A stretch of 61,574 bases of DNA from Duganella radicis (GTDB taxonomy: Bacteria > Pseudomonadota > Gammaproteobacteria > Burkholderiales > Burkholderiaceae_D): the NCBI RefSeq assembly GCF_009720825.1, contig NZ_WNKY01000036.1, positions 1-61,574 of the forward strand, in the 5' to 3' direction. A program made the position numbers and the translations under genes. Below are positions 7,620-15,206 of this stretch, in pieces (the stretch's first letter is position 1; every line of letters starts with the position of its first letter). The notes beneath the pieces are model-generated. The model searched no databases, was not told the origin of the DNA, and was given only the letters and a program-made list of their open reading frames with translations.

Positions 7620-9427
7620 GCCTCCTCCAGCGTGTAGAGCAGCGCGCTTTTTTCCTTGCCGCGCAGGCGCTGCTCGCCCAGCGCGCGGAAGCGGTGGCGG
7701 GTGGCGCGGGCCACGGTGCCGGCGCCGATGATGACGTCGTGCGGGAAATCGCGCGCCGCCTGCTCCAGCCGCGAGGCGGTGTTGACGCTGTCGCCGACGG
7801 CGGTGTAGATGCTGCGGAAGGCGGTGCCGTAGTCGCCGGCCATGGCCAGGCCGCTTTCGATGCCGATGCGCACCCGCAGCGGCGCCTTGCCCTCGCTGAC
7901 GCGCAGCGCGCTCATGCGCCGCACCTCGCGCAGGATGGACTGCGCCGCGTCCAGCGCCAGGTCGGCGTGGTCGGCGATCGGCAGCGGCGCGCCCCAGAAC
8001 GCGACCAGGCCGTCGCCGGTGTATTTGTCCAGCGTGCCGTGCATTTCCAGCACCGGGCGCGTCAGGCAGTCGAGGAAGGCGGTGGTCAGCCTGGCCGCCT
8101 CCTCCACCGGCAGCGATTCGACGTGGGTGGTATAGCCTTCCATGTCGGCGATCAGGGTGGTCACCTGCAACTGCTTGGGCTTGAGCGGGTCCTTGAGGTC
8201 GCTGCGCAGCAGTTCGTCGACCACTTCCTTGGCCACATACTGGCGCAGCGTGCCCAGCAGCTGGCGCGACTTCTGCTGGGCCAGTTGCCAATGAAAGGGC
8301 ACGGCGATCGCCAGCAGGAACAGATTGGACAGCAACGGCCCGGCGCTGGAGAAATCGTCATCGTGCGGCACGATCACGTAGGCCAGCGCCAGCCATACAG
8401 CCGAGCAGGCGGCCAGCAGCAGCACATTGGCCGCGGCCGAGCGTCGCGCCAGCGTGTAGCTGACCAGCGCCACGGTGGCGCCGCAGAACAGCAAGGCCAG
8501 CCAGCGGCCCGGCCAGGGCGCCGGCGCGTGGCCGGCCTGGCGTTCCAGCAAGGTGTCCAGCACCGCCGCGTGCACCAGCAATCCGGCGGTCGACGCCCCC
8601 AGCGGCGTGGCCAGCCGGTCGCCGATGCTCAGCGCCGAGGAGCCGATCAGCACCAGTTTGCCGGCCACCTGCGCCGGGTCCAGTTTCCGCTCCAGCACCT
8701 CGGCCGCGCTGGCGGCGTTGTAGGCCGACCACGCGCGCCGGTAGGGAATGCGCAGCGGCCCGGGCGGCATGGCCAGCGGCGCGCCGCCGGCGCAGCAATC
8801 GAACAGGGCGCGCGCCAGCGTGGGGTAGCTTTTGCCGCCGAAGGTGGCGTACATCGGCACCCAGCGCAGGGTGCCGTCAGGGTCGGGGACGACGCCGATA
8901 TTGCCGGTGTAAACGGCGGCTTGGGCCAGCTCCGCGTGGTTGGCGAGATAGCCGTACGCGGGCACGCCGGCAGCGCTGGCGGCCGGCACGCCGCCGGCCA
9001 GCACGCCGCCATGCAGCGGCTGCGGCTGGCGGGCGAAATCGAACAGTTGGGCCAATACCACAGGGCCATGACGGGCCAGCATGACCATGCGGGCGTCACC
9101 GCCGGCGTCGGCTGGTTTTTCCTGCAAAATATCCAGCGCCACGCCGCGCGCGCCATCCGCCAGCAGCAGCTCGATCAGGTCGGCCAGGCGGGCGCGCCAG
9201 GGCCACGGATATTGCGCCAGGCTGCTCTCGTCGATGTCGACCACCAGGATGCGCGACTCCGGCGTGGCCACCGCGCGCAGGGCGATGAAGCGGTCGCGCA
9301 GCCATTCGTCGGCGAAGCGGGCGCCAGCCGGCGCCAGCCACTGGGACCAGGCGGTCAGCAGAAAGGCCGCCGCGGCAATGCCGGCACGGAGCAGGGGTGC
9401 GGAAGAGATGAATTGGCCCAAGGTCAA
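7616..9427 (-). CDS. CHASE2-domain class III adenylate cyclase
   Basis: The protein has an N-terminal membrane helix, a periplasmic CHASE2 sensor (from ILVVDIDESSLAQYPWPW to about residue 300), three closely spaced membrane helices (about 300-390) and a cytoplasmic class III cyclase domain. Metal-binding Asps are in LIADMEGYT and YTGDGLVAFWG, the adenine-selecting Lys is in LDKYTGDG, and Asn and Arg of VNTASRLE complete the active site, so it should make cAMP. No ATG fits: the frame is open to 9838, but that would run through the FecR gene start. A TTG at 9427 (or 9421) best precedes the first membrane helix; start confidence is low (603 residues from 9427). It leads the operon with the Slam-like and CRP-family genes and diverges from the FecR gene. 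Confidence 0.85.
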   Translation of the reverse strand: MTLGQFISSAPLLRAGIAAAAFLLTAWSQWLAPAGARFADEWLRDRFIALRAVATPESRILVVDIDESSLAQYPWPWRARLADLIELLLADGARGVALDILQEKPADAGGDARMVMLARHGPVVLAQLFDFARQPQPLHGGVLAGGVPAASAAGVPAYGYLANHAELAQAAVYTGNIGVVPDPDGTLRWVPMYATFGGKSYPTLARALFDCCAGGAPLAMPPGPLRIPYRRAWSAYNAASAAEVLERKLDPAQVAGKLVLIGSSALSIGDRLATPLGASTAGLLVHAAVLDTLLERQAGHAPAPWPGRWLALLFCGATVALVSYTLARRSAAANVLLLAACSAVWLALAYVIVPHDDDFSSAGPLLSNLFLLAIAVPFHWQLAQQKSRQLLGTLRQYVAKEVVDELLRSDLKDPLKPKQLQVTTLIADMEGYTTHVESLPVEEAARLTTAFLDCLTRPVLEMHGTLDKYTGDGLVAFWGAPLPIADHADLALDAAQSILREVRRMSALRVSEGKAPLRVRIGIESGLAMAGDYGTAFRSIYTAVGDSVNTASRLEQAARDFPHDVIIGAGTVARATRHRFRALGEQRLRGKEKSALLYTLEEA

Positions 9428-9604
9428 GGTCTGATCGGCGCCCGCCGGGGCGCCGCGGAGCGCCGCTTCCCGGCCGGGCGGGTATAAAATAAGGCGCAAG
9501 TATAGCGCTTTGCCCCCAGCTGCACTATGTGCCTGAGGAAATATTTTTCTTGCAACTGTACAGTGTGGCGCGGACGCGTTCCAAATTGTATCCAATTGAA
9601 ATAA

Positions 9605-9620
9605 TGTGACCGGAGTCACA
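9605..9620. promoter_or_regulatory. CRP-type operator in the cyclase/FecR divergent region
   Basis: A perfect TGTGA-N6-TCACA palindrome lies in the 241-base region between the cyclase start and the FecR gene start, 49 bases before the FecR ATG. Its centre-to-start geometry is not a clean class II arrangement for either direction: a TACAAT box reads towards the cyclase at 9590-9585. It may act on both genes. The rest of the region is AT-richer leader sequence with no other motif I can support. Confidence 0.75.
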
Positions 9621-9668
9621 TACTTTACCTCCAGAATGCGGAAAATGCTAGCTGAGGAGGAATTTATC

Positions 9669-11090
9669 ATGTTGCGTCGTCTTTTAGTCTTGCTGAGTGC
9701 CGGTGCCGGGTTGCTCTGGTCCACCGTGGCTGCCGCCGGCGAGGCCGGAAAGGTGGTGTTCGTCACCGGCCAGGTGCAGTTGGCCGCGCGCGCGGCCACG
9801 CTCGATGCGGCAGTGAACGAGGGCGACGAGCTGACCACCGGCGCCGACGGCTATGTGTATGTCAAGACGGTGGACCAGGGCTTCCTGATCCTGCGCCCGA
9901 ACAGCAAGGCGCGGGTGACCACCTACCATGTCGATCTGGCCAATCCCGGCAACACCCGCGTCAAGCTGGAGTTGCTGAACGGCGTGGCGCGCAGCATTTC
10001 CGGCACTGCCGTCAAGCAGGCGCGCCAGAACTTCCGCTTCAACACCCCGGTGGCGGCGATCGGCGTGCGCGGCACCGACTTCATCGTGTTCACCGACCGC
10101 GAAACGTCGCGGGTGGCGGTGGTGTCGGGCGGCATCGTGATGAGCGGCTTCGCCGGCGCCTGTGGTCCCGAGGGCAGCGGTCCTTGCGAGGGTAGTGCCA
10201 GCCGTGAATTGTTCGCCGGCCAGGCCGATGTGCTGTTGCAGGTGCAGCGCGGCCAGAAGGTGCCGCAATTGTTGCGCGGACCGGCACTGTCGCCGGATCA
10301 GAGCGTGCCGCCGCGCAGCGACGAACCGGTCGGCAAGCCTGTGGCCGCCGTCAGTCCAGTGCTGACGCCGGATGTAATCCTGGATGCACAGAAGGAGCCC
10401 AGCCTGATCAACGCCGGCAAGAATGCGCCAACCGGCAGTGGCAGTGGCAGTGGCAGTGGCAGTGGCAGTGGCAGTGGCCCGGACAGTGTCACCGTGCCGC
10501 CACAGGTGGTGACCGAGACGCCGGTGACGCCGCCGGTGGTGACACCGCCGGTCGTGACGCCACCGGTTGTGGTGCCGCCGGTTGTGCCCAGCCCGCCTGA
10601 GATTCAGTGGGGACGTTGGCAGGCGGTGGCCGGGATGGCTGCCGATACCGAGGCGCTGGCCAAAATGCGCAATGGGACGTACCAGAATGGTTATACGGTG
10701 GGCGCTTATACTATTAGCCGCTTGAAGAATACCGAATTGGTGATGCCGAAGGAGGGCACTGCGGCTTTTGTATTGACTGGCAGCGAAGCTATATTACAGG
10801 AGGGCGGTAAAGATCCGGTGGCTGCGGCGGTTAAGGATGCGCAATTGAGCGTGGATTTCGGCACCCGTCGATTTACCACCGGCCTGACGGTCTACACTGC
10901 CGATGCGGCGCTGACCATGAATTCCCGCGGGAGTATCGGTGCGACCGGCGTGTTGACCAGTGACGGGGTGTCCGATGCCACGATCAAGGGCTATCTGGGC
11001 GGAAATCAGGCCGAACAGGCGGGTTATGTCTTTAAGAGCTTGAATAGCTCAAAATACACAGCGGAAGGTGCCACTACCTGGAAGCATTAA
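9669..11090 (+). CDS. FecR-domain protein with C-terminal TbpB-like beta-barrel domain
   Basis: This is a 473-residue exported protein. The ATG at 9669 has a strong AGGAGG upstream and opens a Sec signal peptide ending VAAAG, with no lipobox Cys. The FecR domain (about 25-170) includes LELLNGVARSISG, FRFNTPVAAIGVRGTDF and VAVVSGGI. A low-complexity linker follows: (GS)7 near 257-270, then VVTPP repeats. The C-terminal part (about 315-473) has alternating strands with VKDAQLSVDFGTRRFTTGL and GYLGGNQAEQAGYVF, a layout like the barrel domains of transferrin-binding protein B and hemophilins (GxFxGpxAxExGG). Such barrels are Slam clients, and a Slam-like gene lies across the divergent promoter. 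No TonB system or ECF sigma factor is next to it. Confidence 0.8.
   Translation: MLRRLLVLLSAGAGLLWSTVAAAGEAGKVVFVTGQVQLAARAATLDAAVNEGDELTTGADGYVYVKTVDQGFLILRPNSKARVTTYHVDLANPGNTRVKLELLNGVARSISGTAVKQARQNFRFNTPVAAIGVRGTDFIVFTDRETSRVAVVSGGIVMSGFAGACGPEGSGPCEGSASRELFAGQADVLLQVQRGQKVPQLLRGPALSPDQSVPPRSDEPVGKPVAAVSPVLTPDVILDAQKEPSLINAGKNAPTGSGSGSGSGSGSGSGPDSVTVPPQVVTETPVTPPVVTPPVVTPPVVVPPVVPSPPEIQWGRWQAVAGMAADTEALAKMRNGTYQNGYTVGAYTISRLKNTELVMPKEGTAAFVLTGSEAILQEGGKDPVAAAVKDAQLSVDFGTRRFTTGLTVYTADAALTMNSRGSIGATGVLTSDGVSDATIKGYLGGNQAEQAGYVFKSLNSSKYTAEGATTWKH
10434..10475 (+). repeat. Seven tandem GGCAGT hexamers
   Basis: Seven perfect six-base units encode (Gly-Ser)7 inside the FecR-domain protein. 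Copy-number change would alter linker length without shifting the frame. Confidence 0.95.
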
Positions 11091-11111
11091 GGCACTGGGT
11101 TCCGGTTTTAA

Positions 11112-11141
11112 ATGTGCCGCCTCGTGCGGCACTTTGTTTTT
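11112..11141 (+). terminator. Rho-independent terminator of the FecR gene
   Basis: A 7-bp stem GTGCCGC/GCGGCAC (11114-11120 and 11126-11132) with a 5-base loop is followed by TTTGTTTTT, 22 bases after the stop codon. Confidence 0.85.
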
Positions 11142-11340
11142 CTCCTGCCCATTTTTACCCCGGGGGAGAGGCGGGGCGCCGCTCTTATTTAAATGCGGCG
11201 GACGGTTTTTAAAAGATGGTGCGAACTGCCTATAAAAGCGGCATCCAATCGCCATCAAGGCGTTTGACTGGATTTGATTCGCGATCGAAAGCGAAGAAAA
11301 ACACAAAATATTACAAAAAATCGTCATTTTCCTCCGCATT

Positions 11341-11385
11341 TGTGATGGCCGTCACAACACCGCTTTCCCTATCTGGCAATATACT
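11341..11385 (+). promoter_or_regulatory. CRP-type operator and promoter of the S-layer-like gene
   Basis: TGTGA-N6-TCACA at 11341-11356 is followed by a TATACT -10 box at 11380-11385, with no -35 match between. A start about six bases past the -10 puts the site centre near -42, the class II activator position. The 392-base gap 11091-11482 otherwise holds the FecR terminator and a roughly 90-base leader. An AAGGA lies just before the ATG at 11483. Confidence 0.75.
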
Positions 11386-11482
11386 CCCTGTTCTGCAAAA
11401 AAACGTCCATGCCCGTGCAGCGCTGTGTGGGCCTGGATGCAGATACTTGGTTTAAACCACATTAACTCAAAGGATATACATC

Positions 11483-14400
11483 ATGGCCGTAGCCGCAGAT
11501 TACACCGCAGTAGCCGAGCAGCTTTACATTGCTTACTTTGGCCGTCCTGCAGACCGTTCGGGTCTGATCAACATGACCGCCGCCCTGGCCGCAGCTGACG
11601 CGCCAACCACCATGGACGGTCTGGCCGCTGTTGCGCGCACCAACTCCACGGTCAAGGCGATCCTGGACAGCTTCGGCAGCAGCACCGAATCGTCGACCCT
11701 GTACGGCACCGGCAGCGACGCCAGCTTCATCGTTGCGATCTACAACCACGTGCTGAACCGTGACCCGCTGGTCGCCGGCCTGGATTTCTGGACCAACGCC
11801 CTGCAAACCGGCGCGATGACCCGCGCTGAAGCCGCCGCACAAATCATGGCTGCTGCCACCAAGGATGGCGCTGACGCCACCGACGCAGCCACCGTTGCCA
11901 ACAAAACCACCGTTGCCGGCAACTTCACCGCAGCGATCGACACCGCCGCTGAAATCGTAGCTTACTCCGGCAAAACCGCAGCGCAAACCGCTCGCGACAT
12001 GCTGTCGATCGTCGATTCGACCACCGACACCACCGCTTTCAACACCACCGTGACCTCGACTCTGGCTTCGATCGTGACCCAGAGCATTCCTACCGTCACC
12101 GCTGTGCTGACCACCGGCATCGACACCATCTCGACCGGCGCCGGCAACGACATCATCAATGCACCAGTTATCACCGGTGCTGATTCGCTGGGTTCGCTGG
12201 ACACCATCAACGGCGGCAACGGCACCGACAGCCTGAACATCGTCACCACCGGTACCCTGGCGACCGCTGGCACCACCGTGCAAAACGTCGAAATCGTCAA
12301 CGTCACCGGCGCGACCGGCGTTGCTGCTGCCGACATCTCGGGCTGGACCGGTGTGAACACCCTGAACGTTTCGGGCGGCACCGGCGCCATCGCTGGCGTG
12401 AACGCTTCGGCGACCACCGACATCAATGTGGCTTCCAGCCTGGGCGCTGTTACCCTCAATGGCGGCAAAAACGTTGCCGTCAATACCTCGGTTGGCAACA
12501 TCGCCGTTGGCGGCACCACTGAAGCCGCTGGCAATGTCACCACCGTCAACACCTCGGCTGCCGGCACCACCGCTGTAGCTGCGGCTGGCACCGCCACCGT
12601 GACTTCCAAAGGCGGCGCGGTCACCATCACCGACACCACCTCGTTCACCGTCAACGCCTCGACCGCCGTGTCGCCGGCCGATCAAGCTGCTCACCTGGCG
12701 ACCCAGACCGCAGCGACCACGGTCAACACCGCCGCTACCGGCAATACCGACACCACCGGTAAAGCCCTGGTGGCAGCCAACGCCGTAGTCACCAACCTGA
12801 CCACGCTGGCTACCGCCATCGCCGCTGCAACCAACTCGACCGCAGGTTCCACCACCGCCCTGTCGATCCAGCTGGCTACCCAGACCGCACTGTCGGCCGG
12901 CGCGATCACCAGCGCTCAGAAAATCGCGATTGACCTGGCCTTCCAAAACGGCCTGGCGACCTCGACCGCAGCTGCTCGTACCGCCGCGCAAGACATCGTG
13001 ACCCCGCTGCAAACCGCCGCCACCGCCGCTGCCACCGTCGCCGCTTCCGCTGACGCTGTCAACGACGCGCTGGCACTGGCCGCCAAGAACGCCGCCGACG
13101 CAGTTGTGGCCGCCGACGTGACCGCTGCTACCTCGGCTGCCGCCGTGAACGTCACCGCCACCACCAACACCGGCCTGACCAGCGCCACCATCAACGGCAA
13201 CGCCGGCGCGACCAACTCGATCACCGACGGTTCGACCCTGGGCAACAAGCTGACCTCGGTTACCCTGACCAATGCCGGCACCACCACCGCCACCGGCCAA
13301 GCTGTTGCCACCGTGAACGCAACCAACATGGCTGCCAGCGTGACCGTGGTGAACAGCACCGCTAACCACACCGAAACCTTCAACCTGAGTGGCATCACCG
13401 CCGGTACCTACACCGACTCGAACGCCACCACCGTGAAGATCGTTTCGAGCGGTTCGGCAACCAACGTGCTGACCGGCCTGAGCGCCACCCTGGCAACCGC
13501 CGTCAACCTGACCGGCGCTGCTGGCGTCAACTTCGGCACCACCACCCTGGCTGCCAACGCTGTGATCACCGCCACCGGTTCGAGCGGCACCAACACCATC
13601 ACCGTGGCTTCGGGCCAGTCCTACCTGGGCGGTTCGGGCGCGGATGTCGTGACCACCGGCGCTGCTGCCCAAACCGTTGCCGTAAGCGGCGGTGCTGGCA
13701 CCGCCGACAAGCTGGTTATCACCAACAGCGCCAATGCCGCCACCACCCCGGCCGCACTGTTCACCGGCTTTGAAATCTTGCAACTGGGCAACGGCGTTAG
13801 CGCTGACGTCAGCAAGTTCGCTGGCATTACCTCGGTTGTACTGGACGGCGCAACCGTCACCGCCACCGGCCTGAGCGCAGCCCAAGCTGCAAACATCTCG
13901 CTGACCGGCGGCGCGCAAGCGATCACCGTTGGCGTAACCGGTGCGACCACCGTTGGTCAACTGGACGTGGTCACCCTCACCAACTCGACGGCCGCCGCCA
14001 CCCTGGCTGCCCCATCGCTGACCGGTGTTGAGACCCTGAACCTGGTGGCCTCCAAAAACCTGACCATCGGCGCCCTGACCTCGGCTACCGCGCTGACCAA
14101 CGTCAACGCCTCGGGCGCGGGTAACCTGAGCATCACCACCGGTGCCCTGGCTGCCAACGTCAATACCGTGATCGACGCGCACCTGACCACCGGCACCGTG
14201 ACCGTGAACGCTTCGGCTGCGACCGCCAATGGCCTGAAAATCGTCGGTAGCGCAACCGCCGCCAACACCCTGACCGGTAACAACCTGGCCAGCAACCTGA
14301 TCGGCGGTAACGGTGGCGACACCATCACCGGCGGCACCGCTGCTGACACCATCACCTCCGGCAATGGCAACAACAGCATCACCGGCGGCGGCGGCGGCGA

Positions 14401-14974
14401 CACCATCACCGTGGGCAACGGCAACAACAGCATCACCACCGGCAACGGCGGCGCGACCGTCACCGCTGGCAACGGCCAAAACGTTATCACCGGCGGCACC
14501 GGCGCGGACACCATCACTGTCGGCACCGGCTCCAACCTGATCACCGGCGGCGCTGGCGCTGACGTCATCACCTTCGGCACCCACGTCGCTGGCGTGGTTG
14601 ACGGCATCGTGCAAACCGCAGCCGGCCAGACCTTCTCCGGCGCGGCCATCGTGTCGGGCGTCACCGCGCTGACCGGCGCCGACGTCGTCACCGGCCTGCA
14701 CGCTGGCGATACCGTTGACCTGAGCGGCATCCTGAACACCTTCACCGGTGCAGCAGGTACCACGATCGCTGCCGCTTCGGGCACGACCGTGTCGCTGGTA
14801 CATGGTAACTACGCAGCATCGACCGGTATCTGGACCACCGCCGCAGCCGGCACCGACACCCTGGTGGTGTACGATGCTGACGGCGCAGGTGGTGGCACCA
14901 CGCTGGAAGCCATCGTTCTGGTGGGTTCGAACGTCTCCGGTACCGCCGCTGCTGGCGTGATCACCCTGGCGTAA
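11483..14974 (+). CDS. S-layer-like / RTX-like surface protein with N-terminal DUF4214 region, type I secreted
   Basis: The 1163 residues contain no Cys and are dominated by Thr, Ala, Gly, Asn and Val, with no Sec signal. The first ~180 residues have two DUF4214-like blocks (YIAYFGRPADRSGL; YNHVLNRDPLVAGLDFWTNAL). Residues ~215-930 are low-complexity beta repeats. Residues ~935-1032 are glycine-rich nonapeptide-like repeats (GGNGGDTITGGTAADTI and variants) expected to bind calcium. The C-terminus VLVGSNVSGTAAAGVITLA resembles the end of Caulobacter RsaA, which is secreted by a type I system. Codon use is extremely biased to ACC and GCC, as in highly expressed genes. The three type I secretion genes follow directly. 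A giant adhesin is the alternative to an S-layer subunit. Confidence 0.85.
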   Translation: MAVAADYTAVAEQLYIAYFGRPADRSGLINMTAALAAADAPTTMDGLAAVARTNSTVKAILDSFGSSTESSTLYGTGSDASFIVAIYNHVLNRDPLVAGLDFWTNALQTGAMTRAEAAAQIMAAATKDGADATDAATVANKTTVAGNFTAAIDTAAEIVAYSGKTAAQTARDMLSIVDSTTDTTAFNTTVTSTLASIVTQSIPTVTAVLTTGIDTISTGAGNDIINAPVITGADSLGSLDTINGGNGTDSLNIVTTGTLATAGTTVQNVEIVNVTGATGVAAADISGWTGVNTLNVSGGTGAIAGVNASATTDINVASSLGAVTLNGGKNVAVNTSVGNIAVGGTTEAAGNVTTVNTSAAGTTAVAAAGTATVTSKGGAVTITDTTSFTVNASTAVSPADQAAHLATQTAATTVNTAATGNTDTTGKALVAANAVVTNLTTLATAIAAATNSTAGSTTALSIQLATQTALSAGAITSAQKIAIDLAFQNGLATSTAAARTAAQDIVTPLQTAATAAATVAASADAVNDALALAAKNAADAVVAADVTAATSAAAVNVTATTNTGLTSATINGNAGATNSITDGSTLGNKLTSVTLTNAGTTTATGQAVATVNATNMAASVTVVNSTANHTETFNLSGITAGTYTDSNATTVKIVSSGSATNVLTGLSATLATAVNLTGAAGVNFGTTTLAANAVITATGSSGTNTITVASGQSYLGGSGADVVTTGAAAQTVAVSGGAGTADKLVITNSANAATTPAALFTGFEILQLGNGVSADVSKFAGITSVVLDGATVTATGLSAAQAANISLTGGAQAITVGVTGATTVGQLDVVTLTNSTAAATLAAPSLTGVETLNLVASKNLTIGALTSATALTNVNASGAGNLSITTGALAANVNTVIDAHLTTGTVTVNASAATANGLKIVGSATAANTLTGNNLASNLIGGNGGDTITGGTAADTITSGNGNNSITGGGGGDTITVGNGNNSITTGNGGATVTAGNGQNVITGGTGADTITVGTGSNLITGGAGADVITFGTHVAGVVDGIVQTAAGQTFSGAAIVSGVTALTGADVVTGLHAGDTVDLSGILNTFTGAAGTTIAAASGTTVSLVHGNYAASTGIWTTAAAGTDTLVVYDADGAGGGTTLEAIVLVGSNVSGTAAAGVITLA

Positions 14975-15028
14975 TTCAGTCCCCGGACTGGATCGCTTCC
15001 GAGCCCGGCTGACCGGGTTCGGATGATC

Positions 15029-15063
15029 AAAAACCCCGCTTTCCGCAAGGAGGCGGGGTTTTT
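15029..15063 (+). terminator. Rho-independent terminator of the S-layer-like gene
   Basis: AAACCCCGC (15031-15039) pairs with GCGGGGTTT (15053-15061) around a 13-base loop, followed by further T residues; it lies about 55 bases after the stop codon. It separates the abundant surface protein from its transporter genes. Confidence 0.9.
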
Positions 15064-15109
15064 CTATTGAGAGCGAAATGTTGCGGTATGTTGCGGCATG
15101 GTATAAATT

Positions 15110-15150
15110 TGTGATGTACGTCACATTATTAGATGAACTTGGTCTATAAT
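15110..15150 (+). promoter_or_regulatory. CRP-type operator and promoter of the type I secretion operon
   Basis: TGTGA-N6-TCACA at 15110-15125 lies upstream of a perfect TATAAT at 15145-15150. The palindrome centre falls about 40 bases before the likely start of transcription, a class II activator position. The ATG at 15207 follows about 50 bases later. Confidence 0.78.
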
Positions 15151-15206
15151 CTGTCGCCTGACCGTTCGCCCGCCGCGGACTCACCTCGAACGTTATTCGC
15201 ATTCCC

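Noticed and set aside
7616..9838. Long form of the cyclase starting at 9838
   Set aside because: It would run through the FecR gene start, its Shine-Dalgarno and the CRP-type operator, and the added residues have no domain character.
10380..10600. Possible CRISPR or tandem-repeat array
   Set aside because: The repeats are six- and nine-base coding units for Gly-Ser and Val-Thr-Pro-Pro with no spacers.
14280..14580. DNA repeat array
   Set aside because: The periodicity is explained by protein nonapeptide-like repeats within the S-layer-like gene, not by a separate element.
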